Shown here: piece after piece, positions 1 to 11,577 of the stretch
How the letters are laid out: the number at the start of each line of letters is the position of its first letter
Position numbering within the stretch: the stretch's first letter is position 1
Source of the DNA: Lethocerus indicus
Taxonomy: Eukaryota > Arthropoda > Insecta > Hemiptera > Belostomatidae
Assembly: GCA_019843655.1 (NCBI GenBank)
Contig: JACDQD010000005.1
Span: 7,591,575 to 7,655,574 of the forward strand
Length of the DNA stretch: 64,000 nt
Direction: 5' to 3'
Notes under the pieces: generated by a model
Told to the model about the DNA's origin: nothing
The model's input: only the letters and a program-made list of their open reading frames with translations
Database searches by the model: none
Program-made: the position numbers and the translations under genes

Positions 1-1967
1 TCTATAAGTGTTCCCATAATAGGAAGAGACGGGGGGAAAAATGTTTGAATATCCTTCAGGTTTCCTGTCGGGGGGTATTAAAAAAAGGCGCATCTTCGGA
101 TTTCACGCGCCGATTCTCAATCAAGAAAGGAACATCGGTCGTTTACGCCCGAGTTTACTTACACGCTTGTGAAATATGGCACAAATGTCTGTCATGCGCT
201 TTAATGTAATGGGCTAGAGGGGTGTACCCTTCCGCCAACCTGTTCAAATAAGACTCGCAACAAAGCCAGAGTTTACGAGCGATTAACTCCACGGAGCAAT
301 AACAATTTCTTCTGTCTCCGCCCTTGGGCTATATATGGAATCTTGTTTGCCCAACTGCGCTGTAAGAAATGCTGAACGCAATTCTAAAATTGTATGAAGA
401 GGAATATTAGAAGTGTAACAAGGGAGGACTATTAACCAATTATTTTAGTATTATTTCCGCTGCTATTTACTGACTTCGATATTATTTTAATTTTCATTTA
501 TTATGAGATTGATAGTTAATAGTTTAGGGATGAGCGGGTATTCTACTGAATGTCTACCTCAGAAATACAAAATTTTAATTGTATTTTTTTAAATTTTAAC
601 AAACACATTCATAAATAATATTTGTATTAAGATTTATTTCTTCCTAGTCGATTGGTTAGTATGTGTAGTTAATAAGCCGATTTTATTCCCAGGTTAATTA
701 AGCTCGATCTAGACTAGGATAAACGAATACAATAGAGTCTTGTAGCGTGGCTATATACAACCTGTGCTTGACCTAACTAGTCTAAGGTTTAAAAACCAGG
801 AAAAACCAGCGAAAGATCAATGGAGAGGTGGCCCTTTTCGGGCGGACATTTACAATCGAAAAGGTTTTCAGGCTCCGACAACAATGGGACGTCCGATAGG
901 GCCGAGAAGAAAAAGAAACAAAACGGACAAACGGGTTGAATTGGCTTTCGCATTCACAAAAGCTTATACCGCTCGAAAGTGTAGTCAATCACCCCCCGTT
1001 GGTGAAACAATGGGAGGGATGACGCCCGAAATATGAGGCCGGAAGCCCCCCCCCCACCCAATTACTGCGCATAGGGGAAGAACAGCCCTAGTATACGGGC
1101 CCACATTGCCGATGACAAAGCCCGCCGCCGGGTAAAACATAAAAAAAGGGAAAAAGATGATAGAATAGAAAAAAAGGGGGAAGAATTTTTATCGCCGGCA
1201 GTAAATCGGCAGATCCGGCGCCGCGTCCGACACTAAACAGAGAGAGATAGAGATACAGAGGGGAGAGAGGCGTCGCGACGCTCGCACGCGGGCCTCGACT
1301 TTAATAAAAAGCTTTTAGCGACAAACTGAAAAAGAAAAACAAAGTACAAATTAGCGGCGGCTGGTGGGGCTGCAATAAAAAAAGAAGGAAATTCTCACTC
1401 ACGCGCCCGCGTCAATGAAAATTACGAGGGGTTTTTGTTTCCTCTCTCTCTCTCTCTCTCTCTTATTCCGCCCCTTTTGTGTCGCGCAGTTATTTTTCAG
1501 ATCCGTGCATCCGAATCCACAGAGAGGGATAGAATTTATTTGCAGTACTCGCATTAAATTTATAATACAATCTACGGTTTGATTATAAGGTTAGGCCTGA
1601 GTAGAATCCCTCCCCACCCCCCTGATATTGGGTGGTACGATTGACTTGAGGCGGCGTTACTGAAATATTCAATCGATTGATGATTTGAATTAAGGATGAC
1701 TGGGCGTGACATCGCCAATGTTGGTGCCAATGTTGGATACGTGCCAAATAGTTGGAAGTTTACTGTTACGTGGGCCGACACCGTCGAGTACCAACTTCGT
1801 CGGGGTGTATCTAAGGTCACTATCTAAAGGAATTGGTGCGGCTGTTACAGGAGAAGTCTCCAGGTGCTTATTTTCAAATAGATGAAATTTTTCACTTACT
1901 AGTTCGATCAGATTCGGAAATTGCACAGATTCGCGCAATAATTGATGAATATCAAAATTTCTAGTTA
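1..1967. other. Unassigned intron-like sequence
   Basis: No convincing coding frame was found. Features are an A-plus-T-rich stretch at about 440-700, a purine-rich GA patch at 1236-1270 and a (CT)n tract at 1442-1463. The short open frames at 764-1036 and 1572-1938 show no family resemblance. If the Robo reading is right, this is part of the intron downstream of the Ig1 exon. Confidence 0.5.
1442..1463. repeat. (CT)n microsatellite
   Basis: Eleven consecutive CT units on the plus strand, read as GA in the direction of Robo transcription. Confidence 0.95.
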
Positions 1968-2178
1968 AGATTTACCTCCAACCACTCCCTACACGCAGAT
2001 CTTAACGTCCAGTTTGTCCGAGACCTTGCCATACAAAAGTGCAACAAATTCCACTCACGACTCACCCGTCACCCTAATCCACTAGTCCAAACCCTACTAT
2101 CTTCCGACATCCCAAACGTTCCTTACAGACGCCTTTAAAAAAAATGTAAAATGTTTGAAAAATGTAATAAATTAAAAA
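1968..2178 (+). mobile_element. Jockey-like LINE, 3' end only (5'-truncated)
   Basis: The frame from 1968 to the TAA at 2136-2138 reads SLHADLNVQFVRDLA, KCNKFHSRLTRHPNPLVQ and YRRL-stop. The pattern (L-H-x-D-L-N-x-x-F-V, then F-H-x-R-L-x-x-H-P-N-P-L) is that of the extreme C-terminus of Jockey-type non-LTR retrotransposon reverse transcriptase proteins. The stop is followed at once by an A-rich tail with TGTAAA-like repeats to about 2178, as expected of a LINE 3' end. About 56 codons survive without a break. It lies antisense to Robo, about 110 bases from the Ig1 donor. No upstream reverse-transcriptase sequence was recognised before 1968. Confidence 0.75.
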
Positions 2179-2282
2179 ATGGGGGAAACCAGTGGGTCTG
2201 TCCTCCATTGTAGTTAGTGCTTGTATCAATGTCGCTTATTGTATTTTTTACAGTTGGAAGAATAAAAGAAAAAAGAAGATTT

Positions 2283-2288
2283 ACTGAC
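2283..2288 (-). other. 5' splice site (donor) of the Robo Ig1 exon
   Basis: Minus-strand sequence TTGCGG followed by GTCAGTAAAT. The donor GTCAGT lies right after LQVA plus one base. This is where Robo genes split the next codon (LQVA-V-LRD in the family). In-frame TAA follows a few bases later, so the open frame must end here. Confidence 0.78.
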
Positions 2289-2597
2289 CCGCAACTTGTA
2301 ATGTGGCGTTGCGGCTTGTCGCTGAACCGGCCTGGTTTGTGGCTATGCACCAGTAGACACCGTCGTCCTGTTCCTTCTTGCCGTGGGCCACCCTGAGGAA
2401 GAAGAGGGAGCCGTCGGGGAGCACGACCCTGTGCGTCTTCGAGTCGGGGCTTGTCAGGTCCAGCTGCACGCCGTCCTTGTACCAGTCGATCTTCGGCTCG
2501 GGCTTGCCCTCGGCCTTGCAGTTCAGCGTCACCGGCTCGCTCTTCGGCACTATCACGTCCGACGGGTGCTCGGTGATGCGCGGCGACCGGTACTGAC
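2289..2597 (-). CDS. robo: Roundabout (Robo) receptor, immunoglobulin domain 1 exon
   Basis: Robo proteins are single-pass neuronal receptors for Slit that steer axons. Their first Ig domain is a main Slit-binding surface. Read on the minus strand, the exon gives [20 protein letters not shown], then [19 protein letters not shown], then [16 protein letters not shown], and ends [11 protein letters not shown]...SRNATLQVA. The two Ig cysteines (LNC and YWC) and the core tryptophan (DWYKDG) are present, and the domain is complete with no stop. The exon enters in phase 1 (a glycine codon split before GT) and leaves in phase 1 (GCG G), so its 309 bases are symmetric. The opening SPRI.EHP and the closing SRNATLQVA are close to insect Robo1-type proteins as I remember them. 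Which paralogue (robo1, robo2/lea or robo3) cannot be fixed from one domain. The signal-peptide exon and Ig2 are not recognised in this window. Confidence 0.93.
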
Positions 2598-2620
2598 CTA
2601 TAACACAGAGTAACGTTAAA
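2598..2620 (-). other. 3' splice site of the Robo Ig1 exon
   Basis: On the minus strand the sequence before the exon reads ...ctctgtgttatag followed by GTCAGTACC. The AG at 2599-2598 gives an exon start that matches the usual Robo order G-Q-Y-x-S-P-R-I and keeps phase 1. A second AG lies five bases further in (2594-2593). Its use would change the incoming phase, so it is less likely. The pyrimidine tract is short and interrupted. Confidence 0.75.
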
Positions 2621-2627
2621 CATTTTA

Positions 2628-2970
2628 TTTTGAAATACCCGTTTTGTGGTCTTCTGTGGCCAGGGGTGGAATACCGTAGATTTCGTGTGTTTCCGTCTCC
2701 TCTCGCTGGTTTGGTCTTTCGCTAGACCGGTTTTCACATTGGATGTTTTTTGGGGCATCCTCACTTGTACTGTGGTGGTTGTCTGTTTGTCGTGTGTGTA
2801 TATAAGTGTCTTGTTATTGTGTTTTTGGGGATGTTGTTTGTCTTCTCTGTTTTGAGGGGGAGTGAGATTTTTTTAATCGGCTTAAGTCTATGCCGGATTG
2901 TCGGTCAAAAGCAAATATATCAAAAGACCAAGCCAGCGAGAGGAGACAGGAACACGCGAAATCTACATTA
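2628..2970 (-). mobile_element. Penelope-like element copy 1 (rearranged 3' region)
   Basis: The plus strand carries the family terminus (about 2628-2700: TTTTGTGG, GGAATACCGTAGATTTCG, TCTCCTCTCGCTGG), then the GGATGTTTTTTGGGGCATCC block, then GTGGTGGTTGTCTGTTTGTC and a stretch matching the region just past the stop codon of the copy at 52329. At 2921-2967 a short inverted repeat of the terminus closes the copy. Coding strand is minus, by comparison with 52620-52910. The block holding the hammerhead-like core is missing between GACCGGTTTT and CACATTGG. The copy begins about 30-40 bases upstream of the Robo 3' splice site. Confidence 0.82.
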
Positions 2971-4096
2971 AAAATATTATTAAAAAATAGAACCCGAACG
3001 ATTAATTGACCTGAACCTATCGGAAAACAATTCCAAGGAAGTCGATCGACTTTCTCCGGAGATTTTCCATCTGGAGAATCCTCCACCCTCTAGTACAGAG
3101 GTTCTCAACATCCCTTGGAAGACGAGATAGCATTCCAAAATTTACGAGGTGACATTTTTTGTTTGTTTATATTAACCTCTTTACCCTTTCCTGAACCCTT
3201 TTTTGTAATATTTCTTTTAAATACATATATCGATTTATTCATATATTATTAAAAAATTGATTATACATACTTTTTCGTTATGCTTTCAATGCACAAACGT
3301 AGTATTTTTTTAAAAATTGAAAATGCCGCATTCACTAATTAAAAATATGCTGCAAGAAAAGAAACATTAACGCCGAGTATAAGAGAGAATTTATAGCGTT
3401 GTAACTATTTAAGAGCTGGCCCCTCATACACAATTATATTGGGAGTTTTCTTCGCCCGCTGGTGCATACGGCGTGCTCGCTTTTATTTTCTTCGCCCCAT
3501 CTCGACTTAATGAAGGTGCGGTGGAAAGAAAACAAAAAAAAACTATTCGGCGCAAATAGCCTCCGCAGGGAAGTGTGAACAATTCTGGATTTCGAATTGT
3601 CGGTTGGGGGTCCGCGCGTTTACATCCGACCGCGGATGCGATACACGGGGGGGGGATATAAAAGCAGAAGAAAACGAGAATAAAATGGAAGAAACTGACT
3701 CTCTTAGTGACCCTTTTTGCCCCGGACTCCGTAATTGGAATGTGTGCCAGTAATTTCCACCCTCGCTTGCACCATTTTCCCCTTCCCTACTGCCACATTT
3801 ATACGATAAAAGGGGTTCCGACCGGTGGCGGTCCAGGGGAATTGCCGCAGGGACGTTTGCCAAACACTCCAAATAACCGGCAGACGCTCCGATTGCTTTT
3901 TAAATATGTGCACGAAAATGGATCTATTTATTGGCCGTACAGGATATATGAAGACAGTCACCTGAAGTACCGCCTGAAGTTGTACATTGAAAATCTTAAA
4001 TATCAAAATTTAAGCACTATAAACGGTGAATGTGGGGTCATAAAAAACCTTTGCATATTCATCAAGTCACTATCATTCTTAAGAAGCAAAATAAAT
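2971..4096. other. Unassigned intron-like sequence
   Basis: AT-rich at 3150-3400, then a more GC-rich patch at 3540-3870 with a C/G run at 3646. No coding frame or known element was recognised. Confidence 0.5.
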
Positions 4097-4284
4097 ATTT
4101 AAAGACCTGTTTTGTGGTCTGCGATGGGTTGGAATACCGGAGATTTGACAGTACAAGTGACAGTGACAGTGCAGTGAGGATGTCCAAAAAACATCCAAAC
4201 TGCCATGTGACTAACACCGCGAGCAGCCGAAACCGGTCTAGCGAAAGACCAAACCAGCGAGAGGTGACAGAAACAGGAGATGTA
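4097..4284 (+). mobile_element. Penelope-like element copy 2 (short palindromic form)
   Basis: It starts with the family terminus (ACCTGTTTTGTGGTCTGCGA at 4105) on the plus strand and switches at about 4150 to the opposite orientation (ACAGTACAAGTGACAGTG, CATCCAAA, GAGCAGCCGAAACCGG, AGACCAAACCAGCGAGAGG). The 12 bases that would hold CTGAAGATGG are absent. Near-matching 10-mers flank it: CAAAATAAAT at 4087-4096 and CAAAATCAAT at 4285-4294. They are a likely target-site duplication with one mismatch. Confidence 0.8.
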
Positions 4285-6188
4285 CAAAATCAATTTTCTT
4301 TTTCACTTCGCTCATGTCTATGGAACAGTAAAACTGCTGATATTCGTGAAAATTAAAGAAAATTGTAACGGTCCTCGTTCGCACTCGCTGCTTGGGTAGT
4401 TGTGTCTCCATCCCCCAGTTTCTTCTCAATTCTCAGGAGAATTATTCCGGATCGGAACCTCTAGATTGAACCTCGGCGGTGCCTAATTAATTTCCAACAT
4501 TGTAATTCTCCCATTTTTTCTTCTTGCCCTATCTTATCTCGAACGCGATTAAAATATAAACTTGGCTTGTAAACTGGGTCGAATTGAGTTACTGGATTGT
4601 ATAGGTTAGGGCGTTGGAGGAGGGAGAAGGGGAAGAAATAAATAACGACAGAGGGCGATAATGTCTTTGGCCGAGAACCAAAACCCGGCAAACTCATAAA
4701 TATATATCCCCTCTGCTGAACATACATAAGTGTCCGGCGGACGTTTTAAGACACACCCCGGGTATTAAAAAGAGAATGAATGAAAAAAAGGGTAAATAAA
4801 GTGCGAAGGGTTTCTACGGCCCCGCCGTAAAATATGCAACATAAAAGAATATGTTTCGGGAAGAGGGGGACGGGGGCTGTAAAATGGTGGCCATGATTGT
4901 CTCTGAAAATATTAATTTAAGTAGGGGGTGGGTTGTTATACAACTATTGCATTATTGCGGCTCTCGTAATTCACCCCCATGAATGGATGGGAACCCCCAT
5001 TCTTATTTATTCCAAAAAATAAGGGTCCACTCGGTGGCTTAAACGCCACTGGCACAGAGATGTCCTCCGTTAATACACAAATCCATTGAACATATACTGT
5101 TTGCGCAATAAGAACAAGTTAAAAAAATAAGGGTTACTCCTATGGATTCACTATATGAATGAACTGAAAAGAATGCTGTCCGACAAGTTCCACAATATTT
5201 TCCACCAATTTTCTTCCACATTGCGAGTCCATTTCCTCATTTCAAGTATATTTCCTTACGCTGGTCGTCCAAATTAGATAGAAATACGTGCGCCCACATG
5301 ACTGCATTTCAAAGGTTTTCAGGGCGGAGACGCCAAGTTCAGAATCACTGGGTGTATTTTAAAGGCGGAAAAAACACTGTTCCGCCTTTCCTACGCGGCA
5401 TTTCACTTCAACTTTCAGAGTTTGTTTTGAGCCCTTTTCAAGAACTCCGAAGCATTTATGGGGCTGGTGTTTTTTTTTCGACAAAGAGCCAGATATCCCG
5501 AGAGCAGATTATCCCCATCTTTTCCTTTCGGACGATAGAAAGAAAGGAAGAAGGATGGACTGCCCCGAGTCATCTTCATACAGGGAGGTAAGAGGATGAT
5601 GGATATTGAGAGGGGTAGGAGACTGGTGAATATGTTGGAGTGGTTTTCTTCAGCCCCGGATCGATTTGCGGATTGGATCGAGTGGATTTTTCCACTCCTG
5701 AGGCTGTCTAGAGGGATTCCCAACTCGGCTCCTGTCAGAGGCCAGGCTATCCAATAAAAAATAAATAAATAAAATAGGGCAGCGTTTCGGGATAAATTCG
5801 TTGGGCTCTGGGTGCAATTGTCCCGTAACGGTCAGGATTTTCTTTCAATTCCAGACGAATTGAACTTCAATTACAAAGTTAGATATAAAGGTGTGGTCGA
5901 TGTATCTATTGGCTAGATAAAGTACTTAGCGGATCATACCATTGGTTTCCTACAGGAAACCTACTGCCCACCATCGGTGATAGCATAAAAGCAGATAAAT
6001 CAATCAATATTGAAATATATTAAGACCGAACGCGAGATCTTAATGAAGCCTAGATATAAGGTGCAAGGTGGACCCTCTTTTTAATTTTATTGCAAAATGT
6101 TGTGGATGTGTATGAGATAACTTTCAGATCTTACAACAACAAAAATTAGGGTGATTTGCTCTTTTTGTACTGTAGCCTTCTCTATCTC

Positions 6189-6211
6189 CTGTCTCCTCTT
6201 GCAGGAGACAG
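6189..6211. repeat. Perfect 9-bp inverted repeat, possible PLE relic
   Basis: CTGTCTCCT, loop CTTGC, AGGAGACAG, followed by AGGTATTCCAA. Both arms and the following motif match the PLE terminus (TCTGTCTCCTCT and GGTATTCCAA), so this may be a collapsed palindromic copy. Confidence 0.5.
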
Positions 6212-6458
6212 AGGTATTCCAAAAACTAAAGTAATTCCATACTAAAATTTTTATATTCAATTAATACTTTTAAAAAACAATTTTTCTCCAAGAGATTTTC
6301 ACCCCTTGGCTTAGAACCAGGACTAGACCTTTAACAAGGGCCTGCTCTAAGGCCACTCTTAGTCTCAAGAGAACTTCTAAACTATGACCTTTGCAGTGGG
6401 GATTTTTTGAAGGGTGTCTAGGGTAATAATATAACTGATTATATATGTTTGGGAGGAA

Positions 6459-6471
<13 letters not shown>

Positions 6472-6501
<30 letters not shown>

Positions 6502-6505
6502 TTTT
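6472..6505. repeat. (AT)n microsatellite plus poly-T
   Basis: Eleven AT units followed by about 13 T. Confidence 0.95.
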
Positions 6506-9048
6506 AGTTCAATCCCCTTCTGGTTGGCATGAGTGAAAGTTGCTCTCAATACTGCCCGGCGTTAAGGCCGAACTCTTCTTATACCTGTCCCACCACGTAG
6601 AAGCTTAACTTTAATTAACCTGTTTCGGAGATAGTGGTTGGCTGGGAAAAAGTCCTTCCTTGCGAATAGAGTGCTGCAAAGAGGGTTCTCTTCTGGGTTC
6701 TGTCAGCGCGTGATCCCATTCTTCGCGCCTCGTCACAATAATTACTGCTATCAAATCCTTACATAAAAGTAAGTTTCGTTGGCAAAAAAAACGAAAACCT
6801 CGATTCCAGGATTGATCCTTATCCCGGTCGATTCATTACGTAAGGGAAACTTTGCCAGTTGTGCCGGATGGGGCGGCCTTATATCTGAACATTGATCGGG
6901 AAGCAGTTACGGAACGAACTGGCGAACTGAATTCTAATGAAGGGGGCAGTTGAATTGAAGTGTGAGTGGGACTTATGTAAGTCCAGAACTTACATTGGAA
7001 TTCATTAGAGTCGTATAACAGAGACGTACGCCGTTCTCAGTTGTCTTAAGACGTTCTTGAATAATATTAATTTCTATATGGTTATTGGCGGAAGTGAGAT
7101 TTTCCGAATTGAAAGTTTTCTATATTTTCTTCCTTTTTTTGGGGCGAAATTTTCTCTCGGCCCCCTGGAGACTGGAAGAAGGGAAATGGGAAAGCCGAAG
7201 AAAAATAGACAACAGGGGTTATAAATTTTAGGCGGCAAAGAGGATTGGTTATAGAAATACGAGCGGGGCGGGGGAGGTAGTGCAGATAGTGTGCTGCCGC
7301 ACACAGCTCTAATAATTTAGTTCAAATTACGGCCCTAAGCACCGGAGCCCTTCCCTGAGTGGAGAAGCCTGTCTCCACCTACCTATTTAACTAGATTGGG
7401 TTCAACGAAATGTGGTTTTCCCATCCCGAGACGTCCGACCAACCTTAATAGACCTAAATCTTGAAATATATATAGTATTCAATATATCATTGATTAAACC
7501 ATACTTACAGGAAACTCTAGGATACTCTAAAGGATACTCTAGTATACTCATTACTGATGTACATTACAGATGTACGTGGTCCAAATAAAATCTTTAACCG
7601 CATACAGTTTTAACTACGCGTTCTTACAAGAAAATCTTTCAACTTGAGACATTTCAGACAGGAAATATGGAATTAGAATAAATTTTCTCTTCACTTAATA
7701 TTTCATACTTTGTAAAGGAACACTGACAATTTGAAAGGACGCATTATTGGACGCGGAGTTTGAAAATGAAATAAATCAGACTGTCCTTCGCAATATTGCA
7801 GTCGGTTGGTGTCCTGTTTGATATAAGGGTCTAGAATAAGGGGGTAATATAATTTGTTTCTTTTGTATTATAAACCCAACTGTCCCAATATTGTATGTCC
7901 CGTCAAATGATATTGCATTCCTGGAGAAAACTTTTCTGCGCGGAGTTAATGATTGCAGCGATACCTGAATTTAGATTACGATATTTAAAGTGAACATTTT
8001 ATTTGGACGGTCGTATTGAACATTCCAGATTTCAAAAAGATTTCAAAATGCGGACGCAGTTTCTTCTGCAATATGATTTCAGTTTTCGCCGAACTTCATA
8101 CAGAATTGAGCAAGTCGGTCACTAAACGTTATCTAAGAGGAATGAATAAGTCTTTGAAATATAATTTCTTTTAAATTCCGTTTGACGAAAATATCAGATG
8201 TTTGAAAAAGCGCAAAGAGACCGCGGGGTGATTTAGGTATCACTTTTCCGACCATTTCCTCACTATCTATGATCTCCGTTGAAGTTATTTCGCTACAACA
8301 TGGAAAACAAAATTAATGTAATTTGACCGCAGCTGTGCAGACAAGATGCTTCATCAGCACACGCGGCAGCGGCTCACTAATTTACCGACGAGTGGCTATT
8401 AACAGAATTATTCCCACTTAACTCCATTCCCATCGGTATAATTCCGGCGGAACCGAACCGTAAATATATTCCTAACGGATTTTCCGCACAGTTTATTCAA
8501 ATAGACACACAAACGGCGTTAAGCACTTCATTAAACAACGCCGCCTGTTGTGGATTGGACTAAAACGGCCTAATGGGGCGTGAAAGGCGGCATGAGGTTA
8601 TGAATCGTTAACGGGTCAGGTTCGAACGACGTGCATGTGATGTCATTATTAATAGACGTCCGGGACTTTGTCGAGGGGTTAAAATCGGAGGAACAAGTCG
8701 AAATGGCGGGGGGAACATTGAAAATTCAAAATGTATTAACCTGTAGCCAACTTGTTCCCAATACTGTACTAAGCACGCGCCCTGTGGCTTTAACTGGGAA
8801 ATTCTAACGACCTTTCGTGCTCCAATCAAGGCCTGATTTATAACAGCATTCTCTACGCCGAACCGCGATATTAATCAATCTCTAGACTCAAAGTTATTGA
8901 TGTACGGCTTATATTGAAATCTGACTTACCGTAAGTTTTTATTGAAACCTTTATTTTAATTCTAGTTATCGGTACGACTGTTCTGTGAACTCCGCTCCTA
9001 CTCAATTCAAATTTGCTATGGGTTCGTCTGACAACTTAATATACAACA

Positions 9049-9258
9049 AATAAGACAGACAACATTCCCCAAAAACACAATAACAAGACACATATATAAA
9101 CACACGACAAACCACCACAGTACAAGTGACAGTGACATTGCAGTGAGGATGCCCAAAAAACATCCAAAGTGCCCCAAAGTGACCTGTCTAGCAAAGACCA
9201 AACCAGTGAATCTACAGTGTTCCAACCCCTCGCAGACCACGGAACAGGTATTTTAAAC
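9049..9258 (+). mobile_element. Penelope-like element copy 3 (3' region)
   Basis: It reads in PLE coding orientation on the plus strand: ACAACATTCCCCAAAAAC, CGACAAACCACCACAGTAC, GTGAGGATGCCCAAAAAACA, TCTAGCAAAGACC, TTCCAACCCCTCGCAGACC and a terminus ACAGGTATTTTAAAC. The hammerhead-like core and part of the terminus are deleted. 5'-truncated before the coding region. No clear target-site duplication was seen. Confidence 0.82.
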
Positions 9259-9711
9259 CGTTTTTTAAATCATTCAATAATTCCTGAAATAAATAAAGAA
9301 AGGTCAAGAGATTCATATTTCAGATCTGCTTTGATTAAGAAAACCCAATTACCGACCGGAGGCAACCACCCCAGCGACCCTTACTTAACACGGCGTAGAA
9401 AAAGGTAGATTCAATTTATTTTGTTTCTAAGAGTGAGAGGGATAGAATGAAAGGAGGAAGAGGGGTGTATAAGAGTATGGATAATGGTAAGGAAGAGTGT
9501 TGAGGGTGCTGGGGTGGGGGGTTTGCGCTGAAGAGGGTGGTAGGGGGCGGGTTATGAAATACGACACCATTAATATGAAGGGCTGTTGGGGATCGCGGTG
9601 GAAAGGGCATAATTCCATTAGCACAATGTGGGAAGGGAGGCTACCCCCCACCCCCTCTCAGTCTGCCCTTAGGACTACTATCTCTAACTCTTTTACCCAG
9701 CTTTCTCTTCC

Positions 9712-9714
<3 letters not shown>

Positions 9715-9744
<30 letters not shown>
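9715..9744. repeat. (CT)n microsatellite
   Basis: About 15 CT units on the plus strand, next to a GC-rich patch. Confidence 0.95.
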
Positions 9745-9748
<4 letters not shown>

Positions 9749-10225
9749 GCTCTGGCCCGCTCCCACTCTTTCGTCCGACCATTTAATTCTCGGGGGTATA
9801 GTGAAGGGTGCAGCGACGATGGGGTGGAAGTTGGCGCGGGGGCGGATTCAGAGATAGCGGCGTTGTTTGGCCCCTGGCCGAGATAACGCCGCCGACACGA
9901 AACGTGCCCGAAACCTAAATTTTGCCCAAAATTTTCAACCCCCGACCCCCTACCCCTCCCACCAACCTTGCACCCCGCCGCCGGCCTCACCATATCTAGG
10001 CTAAACGAGTGCCGGGCCTCGGCTAAATGAATATATTAATTGCAACTTAATATCAACCTTATCTTACAAAATGTACAAATAATATACAATTATATCTTGA
10101 ACGATTTACTATGCGAGTTGTGTTCATAATGATTTTAATGATAAAATAGGGTAGAAATTATTTTCAAAGTGTAGAGTACACGTCCCCTATTTGTTTTAAT
10201 CGACCACTTCTGTTTTAATGTCTTC

Positions 10226-10290
10226 CAGAACTGAAGATGGTGAGCAACCGAAACCCTTATAGAGGATCGGCAGAACAGGTATTCCAAATA
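10226..10290 (+). mobile_element. Old PLE terminus relic
   Basis: CTGAAGATGGTGAGCAACCGAAAC followed within 40 bases by GAACAGGTATTCC. The order and spacing fit a worn copy of the PLE 3' end, but little else is preserved. Confidence 0.4.
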
Positions 10291-11577
10291 GAATGTTTCT
10301 TTCGAACCATTCGACATTTTCTAGAGGTTCATACGCGAGGCCTTTAAATGCTAAAACGAGACTATCTACGGAATATCCGAACTTAAAATGGTAATCTAAA
10401 ACAGTACGCTTGGACTAGAACTAATCTGGTAATGGCGCAGAGCGCTAACGAATTCTGTCTAGCCGCCGGAGAGTTTTCCATTTTAACTCCCGACGATAAA
10501 GTTTATTGGTCGCGCGATTTTTAAAAATATGTAAACAAATTCGATCCTGTAGGCGAAATAATTTATTCGGCTGCCCGCGGCACTGATTAAGCGGAAGATG
10601 TTAATTGAATCCAATGTGTGCGCCGTATGCAAATTTCAACAAGAGCCCCATTTAGTAGAACTCTAATGGAAACGCGCAGACCGAAAAGTCCACTTCGGTC
10701 CGTTTAATATGGAAGTTGTTTTAAACTTGTATTTATTTTAAAATCGGGGGCAAATCTGCCGCAATTGTTACTATGGTAAATGTATGAGAAGGTTGTGCTA
10801 ATTGTTGGAAAATTGCTGTTTTAATAGAATGATTGTTATATGAAATAACATGAATAAATGAAGGCTGAGATAATTTCATATGGTTATTGTTCTTATGACG
10901 TTAGCAACGATTTAGGAATACCGAAAATTAAATGTATTTGGTTAAAATAGAATGATGAAGCTAATAATTAATATGAATAAATAATTTATTTGAACTTTTT
11001 TCTGTTACCATCTTACTTATTATCCACTATACTTTATCAGACGTACAATGCCGGCGAGAAGCCGGTAGTTGTGTTCGCTAGAGAATTTATATCTAGTGAA
11101 AACTTATTTGGCAATGATCGAATAAAGTACCCACGGATATGTAGGTAATATTTCCTCGAACACTTAAATATATGGACTGGGAAAACCCACTTTTTTTAAT
11201 GAAAAAAGAATTGTAATGTTTCGCTTGAGATCGATGCTTGGGCTTCCTGTTTACACAGCAGGGACCGGCCCAGATTTATTGCTCCAAGTTGGACAGGAAA
11301 ATATTTTTTTACTGAAAAAACGGGCTCGATTATAAATTTCAGGAAATAATATGTTCGTGAAATGTTAAAATGTATTATGAAATAAAACCATAATGAAAAT
11401 CTGCAAATGTTTAGCATTTTTCGTGCTGTAATCATTACACTCAATGAGATCTGAACACAAAATTCCTCTTACCCCAACATTTAGGTACTTGGGTATTTAG
11501 GTTATGCGAAAACCTGATTTCCTAAAATGTTTAATTAATTTTCGGGCCAGAAATGACCGGCCTACTCCACGACCGGT

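Larger units (their letters stand above)
4295..9048. other. Unassigned intron-like sequence with small repeats
   Basis: No coding frame was recognised. The stretch holds two short perfect hairpins (5944-5961 and 6189-6211), an AT microsatellite with a poly-T (6472-6505), and repeated GGATACTCTA-like motifs at about 7510-7545. Pyrimidine- and purine-rich patches occur at 5500-5640 and 7120-7270. Confidence 0.5.

Noticed and set aside
2135..2764. 209-codon minus-strand frame covering the Robo exon.
   Set aside because: It reads the Robo exon in the wrong frame and runs through the splice borders and PLE sequence; the true frame is the Ig1 frame.
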